Assembly: GCA_022828595.1 (NCBI GenBank)
Contig: JAKGHH010000004.1
Location: forward strand, 57,252,422-57,316,421
DNA: 64,000 nucleotides
DNA from: Nelumbo lutea
Lineage: Eukaryota; Streptophyta; Magnoliopsida; Proteales; Nelumbonaceae
Direction of reading: 5' to 3'
The position numbers and the translations under genes are program-made. Below, one piece after another: positions 33,063 to 46,371 of this stretch; the stretch's first letter is position 1, and each line of letters begins with the position of its first letter. The notes beneath the pieces were generated by a model. That model had not been told where the DNA came from. It made no database searches and saw only the letters and a list, made by a program, of their open reading frames with translations.

Positions 33063-34078
33063 TGAAGGGATGGGAGATCCATCATATGGATGGACGAACC
33101 CTACAGGAATGTTGGACAAATTTTCAAAAATTTCTTTACTCCCATCCAAGAATCCTATTCCTAATTTAAAAAACTGCACTTTCAATGTTCTTTCTTGTAA
33201 CCAAATTGGACCAAATCTGAAACCAAAACTAGGAAGGGATATACCTGATACGGAATCCACACAAGAATGCTCCTTCCAACGTAGGTGCTCATGCCCAAAG
33301 AGAATACCAAATCCTCCATCCATTGAAAATTACACAACTAGGGATGAGGTAGGATCAGTAGGTAGTTCTTCACCAAGAACTAGTGATTCTTCAGCAAGAA
33401 TTGAATAGGGTAGTGAGCATAACTTCTAAATTGTTTATTTTGGCAAGAAACAATATCAAGATCAAATCTAATCCAAGAACTAGAGATCGAACATGGGGTA
33501 TGACGACAATAGCAGGAAGAAAAAGATCCGAAGGCAAGATCAGTCCAACTAATTTGTATTCTCTATGTATTGAGTGAGTGTGCATTCAAGGTTTGCCCTG
33601 CTCTCTTATTTATAGCCTTAAAAAGACAATTTCTTAATCTCATTAGGAGTTTCTTGATCAAAATCTTTTATTTCGATCTAGACTCTTTAAGTGATAAGGA
33701 TAATCCCTTATCTTATCTACTAGTAAAGATCAGTCTTCCAAATCAAATTATGAGTTCCTAGGATCCAAATCTTTATTTGGATCTGGACTCCTTAAGTGGA
33801 TAAGGATAATCCCTTATCTTATCTATTGATCCAAATCCCAGATCCACCCCTATTTAATTAATCTAATTAACCCAGTTCAAAATGGGCTTTTAGGCCCATT
33901 AAGCTTTCAGGCTCACTTCTACTTTAATGTTGGCTAGCTTGGCTCTCTTTGTAAGGCGCAGGACCCTATCATTGATCTACACATCAGCCACACGGGGTCA
34001 GTCTAGCCTCTTTTACAAGGCCTGGCCGAATTCACTGCTGAATACAATGAACCCCTGAGTCCATCACTATGGGCACTT
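33063..34078 (-). mobile_element. Copia LTR, minus strand, cut at 34079
   Basis: It starts tgaagggatgggagatcc (reverse of the LTR 3' end) inside the hAT transposase and follows the family LTR to about its middle. It is interrupted by the LTR of copy D. The dyad-type sequences near 33620-33800 are partly decayed. Confidence 0.78.
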
Positions 34079-36325
34079 TGTTAGACAGTTCTGTATGCCC
34101 TTAGCTTTAATCTGATTTGACGTACTTTAGTGTAAATAAATAAAGTGCATGTTTGATTCATTTTGTTCGGTATAATTCTGTGTAAAACCCTAAAACTGGA
34201 CACTTACTGAGGCTCGTGTTAGTTTTAAATGTTCACAGCCATTGGATAAGTCTGGGGGCATTTATCCTACCAAGGCTGATACTGGTGTGCCGCCAAGTGT
34301 TGGGGTGGCCTGTCTCGGCCACCAGGGTAAGACCCAAGGCACATGCAATATGGGATTACTCGAAACCTTGAACCGGACCAGATTTCCAGTATTGCCCTGG
34401 ACCTTTGAGACACATGGGCAAAACTGGAAAGTTGCACCTGACCCCTAGACTTGATTATGATACTTCACTATGTGTCGGATCGGGCTATCTTTGATATGCC
34501 AATCAGTGAGATCCTTAACGGGGGTCAAAACCTGGGCATGTTGGGGCAGTCTAAGAATTCATTTGAGTGGGTGGTCATAGTGACAGGATCAGCCCCTTTG
34601 TTAGACAAAGGTAATGATTGGGAATGCACCATCTCTGATTGAAACCAAACTGCCAGCAGTTGATTTCAATCGTTAGAATTTTGTTTTGCAAAATTTATAT
34701 ATATTTATATATATTTATATATATATAAATGTTTGCAAATGGTTTTAATTCCCGGGATCCATGTGAGTGGAGAGTGCATCACTGTTCCTTGCAGCCGAGG
34801 GAGAGGTCCTCTCTTGTCGGGTAGTGCTTGATCATTGAGGGTTGAGAGGTTAAGTGTAAGGCCATTTAGGATAATACCTGATGGGCTAATCTTGCACCTA
34901 CTCATAGTCCCTGGGTTTTTATAAGATGGCTTGGCACAGGGACCACTTAATGTAAGTGTTGGGCCCATGGGATCCATGTGACGGGCTCTTCTCAGTGAAT
35001 TTGGCTAGGCCTTGTAATGAAGGCTGGGCCGAACCCATGTGGCTGGTGTGTAGATCAATGCTTGGGTCCCACGCCATACAAAGAAGCCCAACTGGGCAGT
35101 AGATTGGAAACTAGTTAAGCACTAAACACTTAATGAGCCAAAAGCCCATTTCGAGCTGGGCTGATATGTTCACCCATCTATGGGGCGGATCTAGGATTAA
35201 AGTTAGCAAAAGGATTGGGCTTTTAACCTTATCCACTCTGGGAGACCAAATTCAAATCAGGTTTCTTAATCAAGAAGAAAAGAGAAAAAACCCTAAGTGA
35301 ACATAATCAGAATTCAAACCTAGGGTTTGTGTGCAAGAAATCATCCTGCGAATTGAGATTGGATCTCATACATGCTCCAGAGAGAAGAGAAGCAATTTTC
35401 AGCCATCTTCATCTCAGGAGTTCTCCTCCAGCCACCGCCATTTTTTGACAAGATTCGATCTTTGAAGGAAAGAAATAAAAAAATCAGTTCTTGATATCAT
35501 TTTTGCAAAAAGAACTGAAAAGATTTGGTGCTCGGAGTTTCCAAAGGATTTTTGCGAAGAATTCAGTGTGTAGGATGCACTTTATTGGTTTCGTTCCACA
35601 TATTGCTGTGTCATCTTCAGCAGGAGCGGATCTTGGTGTCTTCTTTGGGCGTGAACACCAAATTTGGGAGATATTGCTTCTCTGAATCAGGTATAATCCC
35701 TCCCTTTGTTTTTGGTTCAGATCTGGTTCGATTGTGGTTCAAGTAGGATCCTTGAATATTGTATTCTAAAATTAGGGAATATGATTCCCAGCTGGAAGAA
35801 GGTTGGAAAATTTTTTTAAATTCGCCCACCCATTCCGCAATCTTTATGGCATCCATATGATGGATTCTACCATTCTTTCAGTGGTACCAAACCCAGGTGT
35901 GAATCTTGAACCAAATGAAAATCAGATCTGAACTTGCGTAGATGGACAAAAGATGTTATGCCAAGATTTGCACAGATTGTTTTCTTTATTTCAAGAAACT
36001 ATTTCTTTATTTCAAAATTCATGGTGTGTTGACTCTGGGGCTTCAACTCAAAGTTAGTATAAGATTGAGTGAAGGAGAGGTGACACTATTATTGGGAATG
36101 ACTGCAAGTGTTGCAGCTACGGCAATAGAAACCATAGAATTAGTCTTTAGAGGAGTACTTGTACTTAAAGATTGTTTTATGTACAAAACTTGAGAAGAAA
36201 TTTAGTTTCTGTTTCTAAACTGTGTGCTGATGGATATACTGTTTATTTTAGTAATGTGATTACTGTTAAATGGAATAACAAATTCATCGCATGCGGGGAA
36301 TTGGAGAATGGTCTCTATGCACCAC
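34079..36325 (+). mobile_element. Copia copy D: 5' LTR, PBS, short deleted interior
   Basis: The LTR 34079-35880 starts TGTTAGACAG and ends tctttca. It is followed by a mutated primer-binding site (tggtaccaaaccc, 35882-35894). After ~100 bp of leader the sequence jumps to the protease region (VDSGAST, ~36029) and runs to the pre-integrase region, ending near 36320. Gag and the knuckle are deleted. The right neighbour is a minus-strand LTR, not its own interior. Confidence 0.75.
36015..36320 (+). pseudogene. Copia D protease to pre-integrase fragment
   Basis: VDSGAST (aspartic protease active site) is followed by a decayed stretch, then NLRRNLVSVSKLCADGYTVY and GELENGLYA. At the site where copies A, B and C share a TGA stop this fragment reads an open GGA GTA. 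Stops and a frameshift are present elsewhere. Confidence 0.7.
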
Positions 36326-38236
36326 TAAAAGAATAGTAGGATCCATCTAATGGACGTCATGAAGGGTGCAAAATGATGGGCGAATTTCAAAAATTTTTCC
36401 TACCTTCTCCCAACCGGGAATCATATTCCCTAAATTTAGAATACAATATTTAAGGATTCTACTTGAACCATAATCAAACCAGATCTGAACCAAAAAGGAA
36501 TAGGAAGGATTATACCTGATCCGGAGAAATGATATCTCCAAAAGTTGGTGTTCACGCCCAAAGAAGATACCAAGATCCGCTCTTGCTGAAGATGACACAG
36601 CTGTAGATCACAAGAACCCACTGGAAACTCTGAACACTGAATCCTTTTTCAGTCTTTTTTGCAAGACTGATGTCAAGAACTGATTTCTTGACTTCTTTCT
36701 CCTACAAAGATCCAATCTTGCAAGAGGGGTTGACGGCGGCTGGAGGAGAGAACTCCTGGGACGAAGATGGCTGGACAGCTTTTCTTCTCTCTGGAGTTTT
36801 GAGATCTAATCTTTGTATGTAGAAGACTTTCTTCTCAATGGAAAAACTTGGATCAAAATCTGGTATATTCAAATTCAGTTTTCTCCTCCTTTCTTCTTGA
36901 TTAAGAAATCCTCCTAATTAGGAGTTATCCCAATCCAAATCAATATTTGGATAGGGGATAATCTTAATCCTATCTGTGGATTAAGTTAGTTTACTCCTGA
37001 TCTTATCAGGAGGTTACTAGATTCAAATCTGATTTGAATTTGGTCTCCCAGAGTGGATAAGGTCATAAGCCCAATCCTTTTTACTAACATTAATTTCAGA
37101 TTCGCCCTAACTGATGGGTGATCATATCAGTCCAGCTCGTAATGGGATTTTGGCCCATTAAGTGTTCAGTGTTAAATTAGTTTCTAATCTACTGCCCAGT
37201 TGGACTTCTTTGTATGACATGAGACCCAAGCATTGATCTACACACCAGCCACATTGGTTCGACCCAGCCTTTATTACAAGGCCGAGCCGAATTCACTAAA
37301 AAACTTAGTGACCCCCTTGAATCCATCACATGGACCCTATGGGCCCAACACTTACATTAAGTGGTCATTGGGCCAAGCCATCTTATAAAAACCTAGGGAC
37401 TGTGGGCAGGTGCAAGATTAGCCCGTCATGTATTATTCTAAATGGTCTTACACTTAACCTCTCAGCCCTTAATGATCAAGCACTGCCCGACAAGAGAAGA
37501 CCTCTCCCTTGGCTACAAGGAACAGTGCCGCACTCTCTACTCACATAGATCCCGGGAATTAAGACCTTTTGCATATCTTTTGAAACCGTACATATACGTG
37601 TATATATATTAATTTTGCAAAACAAAATTTCAACGATTGAAATCAACTACCGGCAGTTTGATTTCCATCAGAGAGAGTGCATTCCCAATCATTACCATTG
37701 TCTGACAAAGGGGCCGATCCTGTCACTATGATCACTCACTCAGATGAATTCTCAGACTGCCCCAACATGTCCAGGTTTTGACCCCCCACTAAGGATCTCA
37801 CTAATTGACATATCAAAGACAATCTGATCTGACACCTAGTGAAGTGTCATAATCGAGTCCAGGGGTCAGGTGTAACTTTCTAGTTTTGCCCATCTGTCTC
37901 CAAGGTCTAGGGCAATGCTGAAAATCTGGTCCGGTTCAAGGGTTCAATCAATTTCATACTGCATGTGCCTTGGGTCTTACCCTGATGGACGAGACAAGCC
38001 ATCCCAACACTTGGTGGCACATTAGTATTAGCCTTAGCAGGATAAATCTCCCCTGACTTATCCAATGGCTGTGAACATTTAAAACTAACACGAGTCTCTA
38101 TAAGTGTCTAGTTTTAGGGTCTTACACAGAAATATACCAAACAACATGAATCAAACATGTACTTTATTTATTTACACTAAACGTCAAAAGTACATCAAAT
38201 TGGATTGAAGCTAAGGGTATACAAAAATGTCTAATA
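36326..38236 (-). mobile_element. Copia LTR (minus strand), full length
   Basis: From taaaagaatagtagg (reverse LTR end) to acaaaaatgtctaata (reverse LTR start), ~1.9 kb. It keeps the dyads with altered arms: CTCCTGAT/ATCAGGAG at 36994-37012 and ATTCAAAT/ATTTGAAT at 37021-37039. No TSD is seen, and the sequences on its two sides come from different parts of the copia interior, so this is a rearranged locus rather than a clean insertion. Confidence 0.78.
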
Positions 38237-38642
38237 GATAGGGGCATCATAGACCGATGTGGGAGGACCTCACCAGAAAATGGGAGACTCTCACAGTACC
38301 TTGGCGTTCACGAATATGATGAGTGAGCACTCACTGGACAAAAAGTTTTAACCTAAAGTGGCAATGAACCTTGTCTGACAGAGGCCAATGGGAAAGCTCA
38401 TACGATGAGTGGATATGATCGTTCATATAAAGGTGGTGGGGTTATGCAGTTGAAACAATTGGCTCCATACACCCTATGTGATTTCCCACATTTCTAGAGA
38501 CAAATCTCAGTCTCCGTCACTGAGATAGGAGAAAAATATCAGAGATGAATAAATGGGAATGGAACATAGATTAAAAGCCATATCTATGTAGATAACATGA
38601 ATCAAATTAGGTTGTGCACTCATGTTTGTCTTTTATTAGAAA

Positions 38643-41600
38643 ATGACAAATGGACAATTTGCGAAGCTTTTGGATGACAATAAGCTTATGGGCCCAAACT
38701 ATGTCGACTGGTACCGTAACCTAATGTTGGTCTTGACCTCTGAGAAACTGGATAAGGTGGCCAAGAGTCTTGCCCCAGAACGTCTGGGAATAGGGTTTCT
38801 GAGGCACGGAGAAGGGACTATCAAGAATGGGAGGAGAAAAACTTCCTCACCCGGTGTTATATCATTGCCTTCCTAGACAATCCAATACAGAGGCAATTTG
38901 ATAAGATCGAACTTGCCAATGACATATTGGATAGTTTAAAGGCAATGTATGAAGAGCAGAACTGCTCTACTCGACAGAAGGTCTTGAAGCAGTTCATGAC
39001 CGCACAAATGTCCAAGGGGCAACAAGTTCGTGACCATTGTCTTCAGATGATGGGTTACATCAATGAGCTTGAGGCTCTTGGATCCGGGCTGGATCACGCA
39101 ACCTAGATAGATGCCATCCTGAATTCTTTGTCTCCTTCCTTTAATCCGTTCATCATGAATTACAACATTAATAAGTTGAATGTCTGCGTTCAGAAACTCA
39201 ACAATATGTTGTAGAGGGCCGAGGAACTAATTAAAAAGGATGAGCCTATTGCTATGCTTGTTGAAGCTAGCAAGTCAGGCAAGAAAAAGAGGAATGCAAA
39301 GAAGAAACCCCAGAAGAATGCCACCATGTTCAAAAAGCAGAAGAAGGACAGGACATCTAATGCATGTCATTTTTGCAAACAGACCGACCACTGGAAGAGG
39401 AACTATCCTCAATACCTAGAATCAAAAAATGGTAATTTCGAATCTTGTGTCATAAAACCAATTTGTTGGTAGCTTCTGCGTCCTGGTTTATTGACTCCGG
39501 GGCTTCAACTCTTGCGTGTAACTCATTGTAGGGGTTCAACGTAAGCAGAAGGTTGAGTGAAGGTGAAGTAACGCTTTACTTCGGGACTTCTGAAAGTGTT
39601 GCAGCTACGGCCATAGGAATCGTAGAATTAATTTTTAGAGAATGATCCATTGTACTTAAAGATTGTCTTTTTGTACAGAATTTAAGAAGAAATTTGATTT
39701 CTGTCTCAAAACTGTGTGCGGATGGATATTTTGCCTTCTTTAGTAATATGATTACTATCAAAAGAAACAACAAATTCATCGCATACGGGGAACTGGAGAA
39801 TGGTCTATATGTTCTACATTCTTCTCTAGAAACTAACATAGCCGAAACTACATCGGCTGATATCCCCAAGAAAAGAATCCGTGATACTGTTAATCCCATG
39901 TGCCTATGGCATATCCGACTTGGCCATATCAGTATTGATCATATTACAAGGCTAGTAAAGGATGGTCCTTTGGATTTTATAACTATAGAAGATCTTCCCA
40001 CTTATGAGCCTTGCTTTTAGGGTAAGATGACGAAACAACCATTTAACGGTAAGCTTGAAAGATGTATGAGCATGCTTGACCTAATAAATACTGATGTATG
40101 TGGTCCCCTGAGTGTTAGGACTCGTAACCAGCACGTGTATTTCATAACATTTACCGATGATTATTCTTAGTATGGTTACGTGTACCTAATGAGACATAAG
40201 TCTGAATCCTTTGAAAAGTTCAAGGAGTTCAGACAAGAGGTCAAGAAACAATTAGGGAGATAAATTAAGACCCTTCAATCGGATCGAGGTGGCGAGTATC
40301 TCTCTAACGAATTCAATGACTACTTGAAGGTCAATGGGATAGTATCACTGTTAGCTCCTCTTGCTACACCACAACTTAACGGTGTTTCAGAGAGGAGGAA
40401 TAGGACCTTATTGGATATGGGCCAGTCACTTCTCGTACACTCAGAGTTACCCACATCCTTTTGGGGTTACGCATTAGAGACTACGATATACATGCTGAAT
40501 CGGGTACCAACCAAACCAAGTGTCAGACAAATTAAGATTTGGGGTTGTCCAGCACACGTTAAAAAACGAGTGTGGACAAATTGGAATCCAAGACCAGCCA
40601 TTGCCAATTTATAGGCTACCCCAAGGGCTTTGTGGGTTACCTTTTCTATGACCCAAGTGAGTAGAAGGTGTTTTGCTGTCGAAATGCACAGTTCTTGGAA
40701 AATGATTACATCCTGGACACCCATCGTCAGGAAATAATTCTTGATGAGGAGAGCTCAGGAGCAGTGGGAGGTGTCCCATAGGTTCCAGGTATTGACCAAC
40801 CTAGAAGATCTACCCGGGTATCCAAGCCACCGATCCGTTTTGGCTATGACCAGGATAATTACCTGGTGGAAGCTATGACAAATGAGGAGGATCACATGAC
40901 TTATGCGGAAGCTATGTTGGACATAGATTCCCTCAAGTGGGTAGATGCCATGAGAGCTGAGATGGACTTAATAGAGACCAATGGAGTTTGGACTCTAGTA
41001 GGTCCTCTCCCTGGGGTAAGTTTGAGACCTACAATGCTCGTTTGGTGGTGAAAGGGTATACTCAGAAAGAGGGCATCAATTATGAGGAAACCTTTTTGCC
41101 CGTGGCCATGCATAAATCCATTAGGATCCTACTAGCTGTAGCAGCATACCATGATTACGAGATTTGGCAAATGGATGTCAAAACTATGTTTTTGAATGGA
41201 GATCTTACTGAAGATATCTATATGCAGTAACTGCAAGGATTCATAGCTACAGGTCAGGAACACATGGTATGTAAATTAAATAAATCCATATATGGACTTG
41301 AGCAAGCTTCTAGGAGTTGGAACATCTGGTTTGACTCTATTGTCAAAAAAGTTTGACTTTGAACAAAATCCAGATGAGCTTTGTGTTTATAGGAAATTCA
41401 ATGGGGATAATGTTACGTTTCTGGTTCTGTATGTAGATGACATTCTAGTCATTGGGAATGATGTAGGAATGTTGACTACAGTGAAAGTATGGCTTTCACA
41501 GCAATTTTCCATAAAAGATCTTGGAGAAACCTCTTATATACTAGGTCTTCGACTCTATAGAGATAAATCGAAGTGGATAATAGGATTATCCCAATCTGTT

Positions 41601-43871
41601 TACATTGACAAAATTATCAAGAGATACAACATGGAGAATTTCAAGAAAGGAAATGTTCCTCTCAGGCATGGAGTCACTCTCTCCAAGAAGATGTTTCGCA
41701 AGACTTCTGAGGAGATTGAGGTCATGAAGGATGTTCCCTATGCCTCAGATGTTGGGAGCATCATGTATGCCATGCTGTGCACTCGTCCTGACATTGCTTA
41801 GGTAGTGTGTGTTAAGCAGATTCCAAGCCAACCCCGGGCAGGAGCAATGGAATGCTGTGAAAAAAGTACCTTCGAAAGACAAAAGAGTTTTGTCTGGTAT
41901 ACTGATGTGAAGGGATAGGAAATTCATCACATGGATGCCCGAAAATTGCAGAATAAGGGGGTGAATTTCAAAAAATTTTCTCTCCCTTCAACTGGGAATC
42001 GAATTCCCCATTTAGAAAATGGTATATTGATGACATTCTAGTCTTCCTTTTATAGACTCAAAGGGATCAGCTCCTAATCCCATTAGGAGTTGCTAACCCA
42101 AATCATATTTGGATTAGAAGTCCCTTTAAGTGATAAGGGATAACCCTTATCTTATTTGAAGATTAGATCAGCCATCTCCTAATCTAATTAGGAGGTTTCT
42201 AGATCTAAATCTCATTTAGATGTTGGACTCTCTAAGTGGATAGTGTCTGGGCCCAATCCTATCAACTGATCCATCTCAGAATTCGCATCTTAAGTGACTA
42301 ATCAAATTAGCCCAGTTCGAAATGAGATTAAGGCACATTTAAGATTATGTATTCATTTAGCCTTTCAAACTACTGCCCAATTGGGCTTCCTTGTATGGCG
42401 TGGGACCCAAACATTGATCTACACATCAGCCACATGGGTTCGGCCCAGCATTTGTTACAAGGCCTGGCCGAATACACTGTTATGGATAGTGCACCCCCTG
42501 AAACCCATCAGATGGGCTCTATGGGCCCAACACTTACCCTAAGTGGTCCCTGGGCCAAGCCACCTTGTAACACCCAGGGACTGTGGGCAGATGCAAGATT
42601 AGCCCATCAGGTATTATCCTCAATGATCTTACACTTAACCTCTCAGCCCATAACGATCATACACTGCCCGACAAGAGATGACCTCTCCCTCGGCTACAAG
42701 GAACAGTGTTGCACTTTCTCTTGTATGGATCCCGGGGATTAAAACCTTTTGCAAATCATTTTGAAACCATAATATATATACTTTTATATCTCATATAAAA
42801 TATATTTTGCAAAAAGAAACCTCAATGATTGAAATCGGTTGCCGACAGTCTTGGTTTCCATCAGTGAGAGTGCATCCCCGATCATTACCTTTGTCCGGCA
42901 AAGGGGCTAATCCTGTCACTTTGATCACCCACTGAGATGAATTCTCAAATTGTCCCAACATACCCAGGTTTTGACCCCTGCTAAGGATCTCACTGATTGG
43001 TACATCAAAGACAGTCCAATCCGACACCTAGTGCAGTATCATAATCGAGTCTAGGGGTCGGGTGTAACTTTCTAGTTTTGTCCATCAATCTCCAAGGTCC
43101 AGGGCAATACTGTAAATCTGGTCCAGTTCAAAGATTCAATTAATCCTACACTGTATGTGCCTAGGGTCTCACCCCAGTAGCTGAGACAAGCCACCCCAAC
43201 CGACTTGATGGCCCCACAGTGTCAGCCTTGTCAGAATAGGTCTCCCCAGACTGACCCACTGGCTGTGAACATTCTAAACTAACACGAGTCTCATTAAGTG
43301 TCCAGTTTAAGGGTATTACACAGAAACATACCAAGGGAACATGAATCAAATATGCTCTTTTATTCATTTACAGTAAACTCATAAAGTACATCATTTTGAT
43401 TGAAGCTAAGGGCATACAAAACTGTCTAACATGATGCTGATTTGCAGTCGGATCTAGATGATAGAAAGTCTACATTTGGGTATGTTTTCACGATAGGATC
43501 GTGTGTTGTTTGTTGGAAAAACAACCAACAGGGGTCCACGGCAGACTCCACAACCAAAACTGAATACATAGCCGCAAGTGAAGTTGTGAAGGAAGCCGTG
43601 TGGATGAAAATTTTCATTGACGAATTGGGAGTAGTTTCATCCAACACATCACCCATCCCATTGTTGTGTGACAACAATGGAGCTATCGCTCAGGGTAAGG
43701 AGCCATGAGCCCGCTCGAAGTCGAAGCACATCGAGAGGAAGTACCTCATACTGCGGGAGATTATTGGTAGAGGGGACATCCTGATTCAGAAGGTAGCGTT
43801 AGTAGAGAATGTTGTAGACCCATTGACTAAGCCCCTGACATAGAAAGTGTTTGAGAAACACGTGGAAAGTG
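38643..43871 (+). pseudogene. Copia A gag-pol pseudogene
   Basis: The gag start is ATG at 38643 (MTNGQFAKLLDDNKL). The CCHC knuckle CHFCKQTDHWKRNYP has Cys changed to Tyr at the last position. Protease (DSGAST), pre-integrase (LWHIRLGH), integrase ([22 protein letters not shown]), RT (VLYVDDILVIGN, ~41425-41460) and RNase H (DDRKSTFGYVF, KTEYIAAS) follow in copia order. At least eight stops are visible, many at former CAG codons, plus frameshifts (near 38800 and 40550). An in-frame TGA lies after the protease at ~39643. Confidence 0.85.
41908..43431 (-). mobile_element. Solo copia LTR in copy A, TSD tgatg
   Basis: Bounded by tgaaggg and tgtctaaca with tgatg on both sides (41903-41907, 43432-43436). 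It lacks ~400 bp near its 3' end; the deletion junction (42020-42045) holds filler that matches pol sequence. It is inserted in the RNase H coding region. Confidence 0.88.
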
Positions 43872-43897
43872 TTTGCCAAATATTTTTTATATACGGG

Positions 43898-43904
<7 letters not shown>

Positions 43905-43928
<24 letters not shown>

Positions 43929-43930
43929 TA
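43905..43930. repeat. (TA)n microsatellite in LTR
   Basis: An expanded tatata run in the position where other LTR copies read agtatatatatta. It begins just after the A pol/LTR junction. Confidence 0.85.
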
Positions 43931-45220
43931 TGGTTTCAAATTGTTTGCAAAATGTTTTAATTCTCGGGATCCATGTGAGTAGAAAGTGCAACACTGTTCC
44001 TTGCAGCCGAGGGAGAGGTCCTCTCTTGTCAGGCAATGTATGATCATTATGGGCTGAGAGGTTAAGTATAAGACCATTGAGGAAAATACCTGATGGGCTA
44101 ATCTTGCATCTACCCACAGTCCCTAGGTTGTTTTAAGGTGGTTTGGCCTAGGGACCACTTAGTGTAAGTGTTGGGCCCATTAGGAGTCCATGTGATGGGT
44201 TTCAGGGGGTTCACTATATTTTTAGTGAATTCGGCCAGGCCTTGTAACAAAGGCTGGGCCGAATCCATGTGGCTGATGTGTAGATCAATGTTTGGGTCCC
44301 ACGCCATACAAAGAAGCCCAACTGGGTAGCAGGTTGGAAGCAGATTTGAGCACTTAGATTTATTGGGCCTAAAGCCCATTTCGAAATGGCCTAGTTTGAG
44401 TAGTTAAATGAGGGGACGGATCTGTGATTAAATCAGCAGATAGGATAGAGTCTTACCTTATCCACTTTGAGAGTCCAAATCTGAATTCAGATCTGGAAAC
44501 CTCCTAATGAGATTAGGAGAGAGCTTATCTAATCTGCATATAAGATATGGGCTTATCTTTATCTCTTAAAGAGAACTCCTTATCCAAATACAGATTTGGA
44601 TTAGGAAACTCCTAATGATATTTGGAGCTCTCTTTAAGGCTATAAAAGGAGGAGGGGCAAACCATTCAGATCATCCTCAACATCCCAAGCTTCTTAGAGA
44701 TCAGATCTCAGAGCACCCAGAGAGAAGACAATAACAGCGTGACTGCGCCATCTTCTCCCTGTGTTTCATCTAGTTGCCACCATACTGCCAGTTCTATCTC
44801 CTTCCTTTGTAGGAGAGATCAAGAGGTGTCTTGATATCAGTCTTTGGAGAAAGGCTGATCAGAAGTCGTGTTCACTGCCTCCATCAAATTCTTGCTGAAG
44901 AATTCAATTCGTAGGACGAACCCTGCTGATTCTGCTCCACCATTCACTATGTTATCTTCAGTGGGAACAGTCTTTGGAGTCTTTCTTTGGGCGTGAACTC
45001 CTTCATTGGGAGATATTTCATCTTCGTATCTGCTACATCCCTCTCCTACAGTTTTTGTTCAGATCTGGTTTGGTTCTTGGTTCAAGATTGATCCTTGAAA
45101 CATGCAGTTTTTCTAAAACAAGGAATTTGATTCCCAGATGGGAGAGAGGAAAAATTTGAAATTTCACCCTACCTTCCTACAGGGTTCGGCCATCAATATG
45201 ATGGATCTCTCATCCCTTCA

Positions 45221-46370
45221 TATAAGACCATTGAGGGTAATACCTGATGGGCTAATCTTGCATCTGCCCGTTGTCCCTGGGTTTTTATAAGGTGGCTTGG
45301 CCTGGGGACCATTTAGTGTAAGTGTTGGGCCTATTAAAAGCCCATGGTGATGGGCTCAGGGGTTCACTGTCCATAACAGTATATTTGGCTAGGCCTTGTA
45401 ACAAAGGCTAGGCTGAACCCATGTGGCTGATGTGTAGATCAATGTTTGTGTTCCATGCCATACAAGGAAGCCCAACTAGGCAGTAGTTTGGAGGGTTACT
45501 GAGCACATAGACTTATTGGGCCTAAAGCCCATTTCGAGCTAGTTTAATATGATTAGTTAAACAAGGGCGGATCTGGGATTTGGATTAGTAGATAGGATAG
45601 GGAGTTATCCCTATCCACTCAAAGAGTCTAGATTCAAATAGAGATTTGGATCTGTAAACCTCCTAATGAGATTAGGAGAGCTGATCTAATCTGCAGATAA
45701 GATAAGGATCTATCCTTTTCACTTAAAGAGAGTCTAGATTCAAATAAGGATTTGAATCAAGAAACTCCTAATAAGATTAGGAGCTGATCTCTTTAAGTCT
45801 ATAAAAGGAGGTGGGGGTGAACCGTTCAGAATATCTCAAAAAGCCCTAAACATCAGATCTTTGATCACACAGAGAGAAGACAACAACAGTGTGACTACGT
45901 CATCTTCTCCCTGCATTCTCCTCTAGTTGCCACCAATTGCCAGTTCGATCTCCACTCTTGTAGGAGTGATCAAGAAAAGTTCTTGATATTAGTCTTTGGA
46001 GAAAGGCTGATCTGAAGTCGTGCTCACAGTCTCCATTGAATTCTTGCTGAAGGGTCGGTTCTTTGGAAGAACACTGCTGATTCTGCTCCACCCTACACTG
46101 TGTCATCTTTAGTGGGAGCAGTCTTTGGAGATTTCTTTGGGCGTGAACACCTTCATTGGGAGTTACTACAACTCTGTATCAGGTATATCCCTCTCCTACC
46201 TTTTGGTTTCAGATCTGGTCTGATTCTTGGTTTAAGATTGATCTTTGAAAATGCAGATTTTCTAAAACAGGGAATGTAATTGCTAGATGGGAGAGAGAAA
46301 AATTTTTGAAATTTTGCCCAACCTACCTGCAGGGTTCGGCCATCCATATGATGGATTTCTCATCCCTTAT
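45221..46370 (+). repeat. 5' LTR of copia B, 5'-truncated, head to tail with A's LTR
   Basis: It starts at LTR position ~800 (tataagaccattgaggg) directly after the end of the A LTR at 45220, and ends catccctta. TATA-like tataaaagg is at 45802-45810. Dyads include GATTCAAAT/ATTTGAATC at 45737-45758. Confidence 0.8.
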
Positions 46371-46371
46371 G

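Larger units (their letters stand above)
38237..45220 (+). mobile_element. Copia copy A: interior and partial 3' LTR, with a nested LTR
   Basis: The interior starts in the leader (gataggggcatcatagac) and contains the gag-pol remnant 38643-43871. A solo LTR of the same family interrupts RNase H at 41908-43431. At 43871/43872 the pol end jumps into the middle of an LTR, which continues to 45220 (ends catcccttca). The last codons of pol, the PPT and the 5' third of the 3' LTR are deleted. Confidence 0.8.

Noticed and set aside
36326..38236. Clean solo LTR insertion
   Set aside because: No target duplication, and the flanks come from different parts of the copia interior, so a rearrangement is more likely.
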